The notes below the pieces were generated by a model that saw only the letters and a program-made list of their open reading frames with translations, did no database searches and was not told the DNA's origin. The translations under genes and the position numbers were made by a program. From NCBI RefSeq assembly GCF_023516615.1, contig NZ_JAMGBF010000029.1, positions 62,001 to 126,000 on the forward strand: 64,000 nt of DNA, in the 5' to 3' direction. The DNA is from Streptomyces panaciradicis (GTDB taxonomy: Bacteria > Actinomycetota > Actinomycetes > Streptomycetales > Streptomycetaceae). This document shows positions 54,588-62,868 of this stretch, one piece after another; the stretch's first letter is position 1, and every line of letters begins with the position of its first letter.

Positions 54588-55157
54588 ATGTCGACCGTCC
54601 CGTACACAGCGCTGACAGGTGTCTACACCATCGACCCGGCACACAGCACCATCGGCTTCTCCGTCCGGCACGCCATGATCGCGAACGTGCGTGGGCGCTT
54701 CGGCGCGTTCGAGGGACTGGTCAAGCTGGACGGTTACCAACCCAGCCGCTCCGAGGCCTACTTGAGCGTCCAGACCGGCAGTATCGACACCAGCAGCCCT
54801 GACCGGGACGCCCATCTCGCGGGGCCGGACTTCCTCGACGCCGCCACCTATCCGCTGATCCTCTTCCGCTCCGCCGGCCTCGCCGACCGCGGAGACGGCC
54901 AGTTCCGTCTGATGGGCCATCTCAGGATCAAGGACGTCGAACTCCCTCTCCACATCCACCTCGCCTTCGGCGGAGCTACGCAGGACGAGAGCGGAGACCA
55001 CCGTGTCGGCTTCTCCGGCACCGCCCTGGTGCGCCGCTCCGACTGGGGGCTCGGCTGGAACACGTCCGACGAAACCGGCGGCGTCCTCATCAGCGACAAG
55101 GTCAGGCTCAGCTTCGACATATCCGCCGTCCGCCTCTCCCGCTCGTATGCAGCATGA
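54588..55157 (+). CDS. YceI-like lipid-binding protein
   Basis: The protein has 189 residues; ATG 54588 follows AAGGA. YTIDPAHSTIGFSVRH and the HLxGPDFLDAATYP segment are the YceI family hallmarks: a beta-barrel that binds polyisoprenoid or fatty acyl molecules. No signal peptide is present, so it is probably cytoplasmic. It precedes the ferritin-like gene by 121 bp on the same strand. Confidence 0.92.
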   Translation: MSTVPYTALTGVYTIDPAHSTIGFSVRHAMIANVRGRFGAFEGLVKLDGYQPSRSEAYLSVQTGSIDTSSPDRDAHLAGPDFLDAATYPLILFRSAGLADRGDGQFRLMGHLRIKDVELPLHIHLAFGGATQDESGDHRVGFSGTALVRRSDWGLGWNTSDETGGVLISDKVRLSFDISAVRLSRSYAA

Positions 55158-55278
55158 CCCGCCCCGCGCCACAACACCGACCGCCCCCCGCGGTCACCGC
55201 CGGCACCGATGCCGGTGACCACAGACCGGTCCGCAGCCGCGGCCGAACCGTACGCACGAAACCCAGGTGAGACCCCCC

Positions 55279-56340
55279 ATGAATCATCAAGACCCCACCG
55301 TCCAGGACCGGTTCCGCTCGATCACGACGATGGAGGACCTGCGCGCGCACCTGCAGTGGGCCATCGAGCTGGAGCACGCCACGCTGCCGCCTTACCTCAC
55401 AGCCCTCTACTCACTCGACCCTGAACGGAACGCCCACGCCGTCGAAGTGGTCAGCAGCGTGTTCGTCGAGGAGATGATCCATCTCGCGCTGGTGGCGAAC
55501 CTCCTGAACGCGGTCGGAGGGCAACCTCGCGTCGACACTCCGCGGATACTGTCGCCGCACCCGCGGCCCATGCCGCACGCCGACCCCTCCATGCAGCTGT
55601 CCCTGCTGCCGTTCGGTCAGGAGGCGGTCAGCATGTTCCTCCGCCTCGAACAACCCGCCCACCCGGGTGACCCGGCCGAGGGCGACGCCTACATGACGAT
55701 CGGCCAGTTCTACGACGCGATCGAGAAGGGGCTGCGACACCTGTGCACCGAGCTCGGCGAGGAACAGGTGTTCACCGGTGATCCCGCCCGCCAAGTGGCC
55801 GCAGGCCCCTTCGGGCACACCGGCGGCCGGCTGAACCCGGTCACCGATCTCGCCTCGGCGCTCTCCGCCCTGGAGGAGATCGTGGAGCAGGGCGAGGGCG
55901 CGGCACGCGTCGACGTGTGGGACGGGGACGTGGACATGTTCCACCCGCAGACCAAGGCGGTCTCGCACTACTACCGCTTCCAGGAGCTCGCACTGGGCCG
56001 GCGCTACCAGCCGGGGGACACACCGGAGACAGGGCCCACCGGCGAGAAGCTCACCGTCGATCCCGCCGGGGTGCGCCCGATGCGGCCCAACCCGCGGCTG
56101 GAGGACCATCCGGAGGGCAGTGCGATCCGCACGGCGCAGGAGGCGTTCAACATCGCGTACGGCAAGCTGCTGCAGCTCCTGGAGCAGGCGTTCGACGGCA
56201 ATCCCGCGATGCTCGGGGTGTCGGTGGGCGCGATGTACGCGCTCAAGGGGCAGGCACAGAGCCTGATGTCGATGCCCGACGGCGAGGGCCTGACCGCGGG
56301 CCCAACCTTCGACTACGTCGCTCCGGAAGATCGCGGCTGA
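55279..56340 (+). CDS. Ferritin-like (VioB-type) domain protein
   Basis: The protein has 353 residues from ATG 55279 (AGGTGA upstream). The N-terminal domain matches 'ferritin-like' proteins related to VioB/StaD: LRAHLQWAIELEHATLPPYL, then FVEEMIHLALVANLLNAVGG, which supply Glu and His ligands (ExxH) for a di-iron site. VioB-type enzymes couple iminophenylpyruvate units, but most members have no known substrate. Two hairpin terminators follow. Confidence 0.88.
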   Translation: MNHQDPTVQDRFRSITTMEDLRAHLQWAIELEHATLPPYLTALYSLDPERNAHAVEVVSSVFVEEMIHLALVANLLNAVGGQPRVDTPRILSPHPRPMPHADPSMQLSLLPFGQEAVSMFLRLEQPAHPGDPAEGDAYMTIGQFYDAIEKGLRHLCTELGEEQVFTGDPARQVAAGPFGHTGGRLNPVTDLASALSALEEIVEQGEGAARVDVWDGDVDMFHPQTKAVSHYYRFQELALGRRYQPGDTPETGPTGEKLTVDPAGVRPMRPNPRLEDHPEGSAIRTAQEAFNIAYGKLLQLLEQAFDGNPAMLGVSVGAMYALKGQAQSLMSMPDGEGLTAGPTFDYVAPEDRG

Positions 56341-56354
56341 CCCCCGCACACATG

Positions 56355-56387
56355 GTGGCCCCCTGGACAGCCGGTCCAGGGGGCCAC
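56355..56387. terminator. Hairpin terminator 1
   Basis: A perfect 14-bp inverted repeat GTGGCCCCCTGGAC with a 5-base loop lies 14 bases after the ferritin-like gene. Confidence 0.8.
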
Positions 56388-56396
56388 GACGTTGGT

Positions 56397-56435
56397 GCGG
56401 GTCAGGGGGCGGAGCCTCCACGCCCCCTGACCCGC
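56397..56435. terminator. Hairpin terminator 2
   Basis: A perfect 15-bp inverted repeat GCGGGTCAGGGGGCG with a 9-base loop follows directly, serving the convergent minus-strand gene as well. Confidence 0.8.
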
Positions 56436-56447
56436 GGCACCGGTGGG

Positions 56448-56802
56448 TCAGCGCATGGTCCGAGCGGCGATCTGGACCTGCACCGGGATGTTGTGGTCCT
56501 GGATGGCGACCACGGCCCAGGACGGAATGTTCTTACAGCCGGGCTCGGAGGCGTCGTCTGTCAGCGCAGGATTGGTGATCGTCGAACCGAGCGAGTTCCA
56601 CCAGCGGTTCGCCGTTGACGTCCCCCGCAACACCACGGACCTGATCGTCAGGTCCGCATCGTCGGAGCCGTCCGGCAGGATGACCGGAACGGAGCGCAGA
56701 GCGTCGCTGAGGGTGCTTGATCGGGGCGGCCTCGGCGATGGTGAAGACGACCCCGGCAACCAGGCAGAAACAGCCACCCGTCTTTTCGATTGGGGCGCTC
56801 AT
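56448..56802 (-). pseudogene. Small exported protein gene, possibly frameshifted
   Basis: ATG 56802 starts a frame with a hydrophobic segment (FCLVAGVVFTIAEAAP) that soon becomes Arg-rich and atypical. A second frame, open through 56448, continues with protein-like sequence: LRSVPVILPDGSDDADLTIR, then GTSTANRWWNSLGS and AVVAIQDHNIPVQVQIAAR. The most economical reading is a single gene with a frameshift near 56715-56725. Alternatively the second frame (GTG 56777, 109 codons) alone is the gene. No family is recognised. Confidence 0.4.
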
Positions 56803-56870
56803 GTCATTGCCACCATCAACACAACACCGGGTGCGTCTCGCGGCCGGGTCTGCGCAACGATGTGTCCGGT

Positions 56871-57137
56871 TCAGGACGCCTTCGCATCGATGAGCTCGGC
56901 GTCCATGCGTGCCGAGCGTCGTCGCGTCGCGCGGCGCTCGCTCTCCGTCGTACCGCCCCAGATGCCCTCGACCTGTCCGACGTCCAGCGCCCACTGCAGA
57001 CACTGCTCCCGTACGGGGCACCCGGCGCACACGGCCTTCGCCTCGTCGATCTGAACCAGCGTCAAACCTGCGGTGCCGACGGGGAAGAACAGGTCGGGGT
57101 CGACATGCCGGCAGTCCGCTCTCTCGCGCCAGCTCAT
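56871..57137 (-). CDS. WhiB-like [4Fe-4S] transcription factor
   Basis: The protein has 88 residues; ATG 57137 follows AGGAGG. The four cluster cysteines are C9, C37, C40 and C46 (CAGCPVREQC), and GIWGG (residues 58-62) forms the turn before the basic tail. Wbl proteins bind an oxygen- and NO-sensitive iron-sulfur cluster and the principal sigma factor. A TGTCACA-N15-CGGTC promoter lies 35-40 bases upstream of the start codon, placing it in the presumed ECF41 regulon. Confidence 0.95.
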   Translation of the reverse strand: MSWRERADCRHVDPDLFFPVGTAGLTLVQIDEAKAVCAGCPVREQCLQWALDVGQVEGIWGGTTESERRATRRRSARMDAELIDAKAS

Positions 57138-57180
57138 GGCAGCGCCTCCTGTCGTCGTCGCGAATGCCTCTCATGCATCT

Positions 57181-57207
57181 GACCGTCCAAAGGGGGGTCC
57201 TGTGACA
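57181..57207 (-). promoter_or_regulatory. ECF41-type promoter of the whiB-like gene
   Basis: TGTCACA-N15-CGGTC on the minus strand, followed by AG as at the sigma gene site. The leader would be about 35 bases. Confidence 0.65.
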
Positions 57208-57299
57208 TTCCATGGCGGAGAGCAACGGTGTGAAATTCAGTGTGACAACAGACACAATGTCTTGAGTGGGGCTCCGGACCGCCGCACCATCTGGGAGTT

Positions 57300-58226
57300 G
57301 TGAACGCAACTCAGGGCCCCAGGCCCCTTTCCAGCCCAGCCGTCGATCCCGGGGACCCCCTCTCCCCGGGCACCCACACCCTCGTCGTCCAGCACGGCAC
57401 GGACGCCGTCGACCAGCGCTACCACGTCGCCGGAACCGGCCCGGTGTGCGTCGCCCACTCCGGAGGGCCGGGCATCGACTGGGAGTACCTGCGCATGCCC
57501 GACCTGGAACGCAGCATGACCGTCGTCTACCTCGAGCCGGTCGGCACGGGCGAGTCCGGCCGGCTGGCCGATCCACGCGACTACACCCTCGCCACCTACA
57601 CCCACTTCCTGCACGCGGTGATCGAGCACCTGGGCCTCGCCGAGGTGGCCCTGCTGGGTCATTCCCACGGCGGCTTCGTCGCGCAGCGCTACGCCCTCGA
57701 CCACCCCGAGCGCCTGGCGTACCTCGTCCTGTACGACACCTCACCGATGACGGGAGAGGAGTTCTGGGCGGCAGCCGTGGCCAACATGGAGAGCTTCGTC
57801 CAGCAGCACGCCGACGAGCGGCCGGAAGTGGCAAGCTACGTAGCGGGTCTCACCATGCGACTCGACCGGTCCGACGACGAGGGTGCGACGAAGGTGCTGC
57901 GCCTCATCTCGCCCGCCTACTTCCACGACTACTGGGGTCGCGAGGAGGAGTTCGCCGTGGGGCGGGCATCGCTGCGGATGTTCGCGGCACCGGCCTGGGG
58001 GGTGGAGCCGCCGTTCGACGTCCGCGAGGAACTGCCCCGGCTCACTGTCCCGACCCTGGTCCTGGTCGGCGGGGACGACTTCATCTGCGGGCCTCGCTGG
58101 GCGCACATGATGCACCAGCTCCTTCCCGACGCCCGGCTGGTGATCCTGGAGGAGACCGGCCATCTCGGGCACATCGAGCGCCCCGAGAGGTTCACAGCGG
58201 CCGTGCGCGACTTCCTCAGCGGATGA
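57300..58226 (+). CDS. Alpha/beta hydrolase (proline iminopeptidase-like)
   Basis: The protein has 308 residues from GTG 57300, though the GGGAG just upstream is close. HSGGPG is the oxyanion motif of the prolyl iminopeptidase group, and the nucleophile serine is in GHSHGG. A late Asp (VGGDDFIC) and His (EETGHLGH) complete the triad. Family members cleave N-terminal prolines or hydrolyse amides and esters. The substrate is unknown. Confidence 0.88.
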   Translation: MNATQGPRPLSSPAVDPGDPLSPGTHTLVVQHGTDAVDQRYHVAGTGPVCVAHSGGPGIDWEYLRMPDLERSMTVVYLEPVGTGESGRLADPRDYTLATYTHFLHAVIEHLGLAEVALLGHSHGGFVAQRYALDHPERLAYLVLYDTSPMTGEEFWAAAVANMESFVQQHADERPEVASYVAGLTMRLDRSDDEGATKVLRLISPAYFHDYWGREEEFAVGRASLRMFAAPAWGVEPPFDVREELPRLTVPTLVLVGGDDFICGPRWAHMMHQLLPDARLVILEETGHLGHIERPERFTAAVRDFLSG

Positions 58227-58737
58227 CCGTGCGGGCGTCGCTCTCGTCGATGAGGAAATGCCACAGGAGGGGATCCGCGTCCTGGGAGCCGAGATCGCGG
58301 ACCGCGTCCAGGACGACCTTTTCGTAACGGGACGCGGTTCGGCTCAGCGCGGCGTGCCCCGCCGGGGTCAGCAGCACCTGCACGCCGCGCCGGTCGTGGT
58401 CGACAGTGCTCGAGATGATCAGGTCCTGTCGGCGCAGGCGTGTCATCAGCCTGCTCGTGGCGGATTGACTCAGGCCGAGCCCGTTGGCCACATCTCCGAG
58501 CCGCACGGGTTCGGCGCCGGCGTTCGCGGAGGAGCTCCTGCCCACATAGCGCAGGGCCTGAACTTCGCTCAACCCGAACCCGGTCTCCTCGCGCAGCCGA
58601 CGCTCCACCGTCCCCTGGACCCGACGGTGGAGGCGGTCGAGGGCGTCCCACCGGTCGGTCGCGCAGGACTGTGCGCGGTCGCCGGCAGGTCCGGTACGTA
58701 CCTCGCGCACCACGTCCCCGTGCGACGTGCCGGTCAT
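58216..58737 (-). CDS. MarR family transcriptional regulator
   Basis: The protein has 173 residues; ATG 58737 overlaps the upstream sigma-factor stop (ATGA), so the two are co-translated. The winged helix runs LGDVANGLGLSQSATSRLMT, then RRQDLIISSTVDHDRRGVQV. It may respond to small aromatic ligands or oxidation. Its 3' end overlaps that of the convergent hydrolase by 11 bases. Confidence 0.9.
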   Translation of the reverse strand: MTGTSHGDVVREVRTGPAGDRAQSCATDRWDALDRLHRRVQGTVERRLREETGFGLSEVQALRYVGRSSSANAGAEPVRLGDVANGLGLSQSATSRLMTRLRRQDLIISSTVDHDRRGVQVLLTPAGHAALSRTASRYEKVVLDAVRDLGSQDADPLLWHFLIDESDARTVIR

Positions 58738-59465
58738 GCGGCTGCCCGGTAGGAAGGCGCGCCGTCGCGTGCGGCCGTCCCCTCGCCGGAGTACGGCGCG
58801 TCCTGGCCGGTCAGCTCGTGCTCCAGGCGGTCGAGGTCTCCTGTGCGGGCGGCGGCGAAGATCGCCTGAACGAGCCGTCGATGAGTGGCCGCGTCCACGT
58901 GCTGTCGGTGCCGCCGGTTGTTCAGTCTGTCCTGTGCGCGGGAGACCTGCTGCCGCGCGTTCGCCACGGACAGGCGGAGCAGGTCGCCGATCTGGTCGTA
59001 GGAATAGCCGAACGCCTCGCGCAGCACGTAGGCCGCGCGCTGGTTGGGGGTCAGGGTCTGCAGAAGCAGCAGAACGGCATGCTCCACCGAGTCCTGGCGT
59101 TCGACAAGGGCCTCCGGTGTCATCCCGGTGTCCGTGGGCTCCGGCAGCCAGGGGGTGGCACTGGACTCGCGGCGTCTGCGGGCCGACTGCAGCACGTTGA
59201 TGGCGAGCCGGACGGTCGTCGTGCGGAGCAGCGCACCGGGGTCGGCGACGACGGTGCGGTCGGTGCCCTGCCAGCGCAGCCATGCCTCCTGGATGACGTC
59301 CTCGGCTTCGCCGGGATCTCGGAGGATCCGGTTGGCGATCTTGAGCAGTCCTGGCCGGACGCGGCCGAACACGAAGGCCGCGTCGTTGAGTTCGACGGGC
59401 GCTGCAGTGATGGTCACCATCACCGACTGCGGACTCTGCCGGGTTGCGATCACAGATGTGTCCAC
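58734..59465 (-). CDS. ECF sigma factor (SigJ/ECF41-like) with shortened C-terminus
   Basis: The protein has 243 residues from GTG 59465, six bases after GAGGAG. Region 2 (NRILRDPGEAEDVIQEAWLR) and region 4 (LTPNQRAAYVLREAFGYSYD) are intact, and the linker has the WLPEP motif of ECF41-type factors. The SnoaL-like extension begins (VQAIFAAARTGDLDRLEHEL) but ends after 40 residues, so DGGGK and NPDKL are absent. Truncated ECF41 proteins studied elsewhere are hyperactive. It is coupled to the MarR gene, a possible control partner. Confidence 0.88.
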   Translation of the reverse strand: MDTSVIATRQSPQSVMVTITAAPVELNDAAFVFGRVRPGLLKIANRILRDPGEAEDVIQEAWLRWQGTDRTVVADPGALLRTTTVRLAINVLQSARRRRESSATPWLPEPTDTGMTPEALVERQDSVEHAVLLLLQTLTPNQRAAYVLREAFGYSYDQIGDLLRLSVANARQQVSRAQDRLNNRRHRQHVDAATHRRLVQAIFAAARTGDLDRLEHELTGQDAPYSGEGTAARDGAPSYRAAA

Positions 59466-59604
59466 GATCGGCTCCTCTGTTGGCTGGGGATGGGCGGCTT
59501 CCCTCGCCGCCGACACCAACTTCGCGCCCACAGGGGCACTGCCGCGCCCCTGATAGACCGTGGGGCACCCCGTGGTCGTACCGTGGCCGTCACGTGGCCG
59601 GGGC

Positions 59605-59770
59605 CTCCCACCCCCTGGTCCGCAGGCCCCCGGGGCCGGTAACCCCGTGGCCTCGCGTGCCCCTGGGGCCCACCACTCCCCGGCCCCGGATGACCCGGGG
59701 CCTGCCACCCCCTGGCCCCGCGCGCCCGTGGGGCCGCCCCCGGCCCCGACGACTCGGGACCCTGCGGTCC
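59605..59770. repeat. Imperfect GC-rich tandem repeat, about 33-bp unit
   Basis: GGGGCC ends units at 59637, 59670, 59702 and 59735, a 32-33 bp period; CACCCCCTGG recurs at 59609 and 59706. Four to five imperfect copies lie in the 443-bp gene-free region between the sigma factor and the LuxR gene. Nothing else was seen in 59466-59908. Confidence 0.65.
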
Positions 59771-59908
59771 GGTCGAGCCCGGTCCCGTCGAAGTCCGGTC
59801 CTGGCCCCCTGACAGCCCGGAGCCACGGGCCCTGTTCAGAGGAGTTCCGTGGGGGGCTCACCGTGTGGCGGGGAGGCCGCCTCTGCGGGCTGCGCGGCCC
59901 CCGGGAGG

Positions 59909-62674
59909 TCAGGCGGGGGTCGCCGCCCCGCCCGGCAGTACGGCGCCCAGCTGTTTGCGGGACCGGATCCCTAGCTTCGTGAACACCTTCCGCAAGTGCC
60001 ACTCGATGGTGTGCGGGCTGAGGAACAGCTGTGCGCCGATCTCAAGGTTGGTCAGCCCTTCGCCGGCCAGCCGGGCGATCTGGGCCTCCTGAGGCGTGAG
60101 CGACTGTTCGGTGCCGGTGTCGCGCCTGCGCACGGTCTCCCCGGCGGCCTCCAGCGCCCGCCGGGCTCGCTCGGCGAAGGCCTCCGCGCCGGCCCGGTCG
60201 AGGATCTCGTGGGCGAGGGCCAGCTGGTCCCGGGCCTCGGCGCGGCGGTTCTCGCGGCTCAGCCACTCGCCGTACAGCAGCCGGGTGCGTGCGAGCGCAG
60301 TTCGCACCGGGGTGCTCTCCAGACGGGCGATGGCCTCCCGGTACAGGGCGTCGGCTGTGTCCCCCTCACTGATCAGGGCACGCCCCGCCGCGGAGGTGCC
60401 CGTCGCCCAGGCCGTGCCACTGGCCTGGCAGATGGTCTCGAGGCGACCGGCGGCCTCGACGGCGAGGTCCCGCTGCCCGCTGCGGGCCGCCGCCTCCACC
60501 AGCTCGACCAGGGAGGAGAGGGCGAGCCCCAGCTCCTGCGGGTACTCGCAGCCCTTGGCGGCGGCGGCGCAGGCCTCCTCGTACCGCCCGAGGCCGTTGT
60601 ACAGCACGGCCAGCGCCCACTGGGGGGCCGTGAGCGCCTTTCCCTCGCCGCTGAGGCTCCGGTCGCCGGTGATCGTCGCGATCGCCCGCAGGGTCTCGGT
60701 CTCACGGCCGCGCCAGGGTTCGATCACCAGCGCCCCGTAGTGGGCGAGGAAGTGGCTGCCGGTGGCCTCGCCGATCGTCACCGCTTCCGCGGCGAGTGAG
60801 TCGGCGTCGTCCAGATCCCCGGCGAAGACCCGGTTCGCCAGCCGCAGCAGGAGCGCCGAGGGGAGCACGGACAGTGTTCCCGTCTCCCGTGCCAGACCGA
60901 CGAGCTTGGCCGACAGGGTGCTCCAGCTGTCGAAGTCCCACACGTTGTGGGCCATGCGGCAGGCGAACGGGAGCCAGCCCAGCGACTGCTCCACGGTGAA
61001 GCCGCCGAACCGCAGCGTGTTCAGCGCGCTGCGCAGAACCGGGGCGCCCGCCGCGTAGCCGTCCGTGGTGGCCATGGCCAGGCCGTCGAGGAAGAGGTCG
61101 GTGGGTCCGGGGTCAGCCGTCGGGGGCGCGGTGCGTGCGGCCCGGGCGACCTCCTCGAGGCCGGGGCCGCTGGACACGCGGCCCGCGGTGAGGGCCGCGT
61201 AGAAAGCGTCCCGGTAGGTCTCCCGGGCGATGCCGGCGTCGAGCGGCTCGAACTCCCGGGCCGCCGTGAGCAGCAGCGGCACGGTGGCACCGGCACTGCG
61301 CGATCCGAAGGTGATCTGCCCGCGCAGCAGGCTGGCCTGGGCGTGTTGCAGATCGTCGAGCGCGCCCATCTGGGCGACGTTCAGCAGCTCGAGCGCGGCG
61401 TCGAACGCTCCGGCGAGGTACTTGGCCCGGGCGGCTGCCAGCGCTCTGCTGCGGCGGTGGGCGGGATCGGGCGTCAGTTCGGCCGCTCGTTCCAGGAAGG
61501 CCGCCGACGCGGCGATACCGCCCCGCGCCTGCGCGCGGTCGGCCGAGCGGGCCAGTTCGTCCGCCACGGCCTCGTCGGGCTCCGCCGTGGCGCGGGCCAG
61601 ATGCCAGGCGCGGCGTTCGGGGTCGGACCGCGCGTCCGTGGCCTCGGCCAGCGCCCGGTGCGCCTCCCGGCGCTCGGCCGGTCCCGCCGTGCGGTAGACG
61701 GCCGAGCGCACCAACGGGTGCCGGAACTGGACCCGGGTGCGCACTTCCAGCAGGTTGGCAGCCACCGCGGGGGAGGCCTCGCTCATGGACACGCCGAGAA
61801 TGTCGGCGGCGCGGCGCAGCAGTGAGACATCGCCGACGGGCTCGGCCGCCGCGAGCAGCAGCAGCCGCCGTGTCTGCGGAGGCAGTTCCTCGACGCGCAG
61901 GCTGAAGTTGTGCTCGAGCCTGCCGACGAGCGGCCCCATCGGCGGTGAGGCGTAGCCGCCCGCGAGTTCGGCCGCGGAGGTGCTGTGGGGCAGTTCCAGC
62001 AGGGCCAGCGGATTGCCGCGCGCCTCGGCGAGGATCCTGCTGCGGACCGGTTCGTCGAACCGGCCGGGAAGCACCGAGGTCAGCAGGGCGCGGGCGTCGG
62101 GCTCGCTCAGCCCGCCGAGGGTGAGTTCGGGCAGTCCTTGCAGGGCGCGTTCGCCGTCCGCCTCGCGGACGGCGAAGATCAGCCCCAGGCGCTCCGCCAT
62201 CAGACGTCGGGCGACGAACCCGACGATCTGGGCCGAGACGCGGTCGAGCCACTGCACGTCGTCGACGAGGCAGATCAGCGGCGTCTCCTCAGCGGCATCG
62301 GCGAGCAGGCTGAGGACCGCCAGCCCCACGAGGAACCGGTCGGGGGGAGTGCCCGCGCTGAGCCCGAAGGCGGTCTCCAGGGCCGTCCGCTGCGGATCGG
62401 GGAGGTGCCCGAGGCGATCCAGGAAGGGCGCGCACAGCTGGTGCAGGCCCCCGAAGGCCAGTTCCATCTCGGCCTCGACTCCCGCCGCGCGCACTACGGT
62501 GCAGTCCTCGGTGGTCTCGGCCACGTACTCCAGCAGGGCGGACTTGCCGATACCGGCCTCACCGCGCAGCACGAGGACCGCGCTGTGGCCGTCGCGCACC
62601 TTGGCCAGATGCCGGTCCAGCACCGCGCGCTCGCTCTGCCGCCCGTGCAGGAAGCCCGGATTCTTGCCTTTCAT
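59909..62674 (-). CDS. LAL-type LuxR family transcriptional regulator
   Basis: The protein has 921 residues from ATG 62674 (GGGGGTG upstream); an in-frame GTG at 62719 would add 15. Walker A is RGEAGIGKSALL (about residues 36-47) and Walker B is ICLVDDVQWLD, both intact. A long tetratricopeptide-like middle leads to the canonical LuxR helix-turn-helix LTPQEAQIARLAGEG, then IGAQLFLSPHTIEWHLRKVF. It differs from the two large regulators at 5-16 kb in its standard DNA-binding domain. Its targets may include neighbouring genes but cannot be inferred. Confidence 0.93.
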   Translation of the reverse strand: MKGKNPGFLHGRQSERAVLDRHLAKVRDGHSAVLVLRGEAGIGKSALLEYVAETTEDCTVVRAAGVEAEMELAFGGLHQLCAPFLDRLGHLPDPQRTALETAFGLSAGTPPDRFLVGLAVLSLLADAAEETPLICLVDDVQWLDRVSAQIVGFVARRLMAERLGLIFAVREADGERALQGLPELTLGGLSEPDARALLTSVLPGRFDEPVRSRILAEARGNPLALLELPHSTSAAELAGGYASPPMGPLVGRLEHNFSLRVEELPPQTRRLLLLAAAEPVGDVSLLRRAADILGVSMSEASPAVAANLLEVRTRVQFRHPLVRSAVYRTAGPAERREAHRALAEATDARSDPERRAWHLARATAEPDEAVADELARSADRAQARGGIAASAAFLERAAELTPDPAHRRSRALAAARAKYLAGAFDAALELLNVAQMGALDDLQHAQASLLRGQITFGSRSAGATVPLLLTAAREFEPLDAGIARETYRDAFYAALTAGRVSSGPGLEEVARAARTAPPTADPGPTDLFLDGLAMATTDGYAAGAPVLRSALNTLRFGGFTVEQSLGWLPFACRMAHNVWDFDSWSTLSAKLVGLARETGTLSVLPSALLLRLANRVFAGDLDDADSLAAEAVTIGEATGSHFLAHYGALVIEPWRGRETETLRAIATITGDRSLSGEGKALTAPQWALAVLYNGLGRYEEACAAAAKGCEYPQELGLALSSLVELVEAAARSGQRDLAVEAAGRLETICQASGTAWATGTSAAGRALISEGDTADALYREAIARLESTPVRTALARTRLLYGEWLSRENRRAEARDQLALAHEILDRAGAEAFAERARRALEAAGETVRRRDTGTEQSLTPQEAQIARLAGEGLTNLEIGAQLFLSPHTIEWHLRKVFTKLGIRSRKQLGAVLPGGAATPA

Positions 62675-62868
62675 GAGCACCCCCGGCTGCGAGCGTATAT
62701 ATCTGGTCTTCGGCCACACAACTCATCTGCGCCGCTGGTCACCCAGTGGGTGAGGCCCAGGCCAGTGGCGTCGTGTCGGCCGTGGTGGAGCTGCGGCGGG
62801 GCCGGGCGGCGAGTGTTGCCGGACCGTCGGCGGTGCTGTCCGGCGTGTCCGTGGCCACCGGCGTCGCG

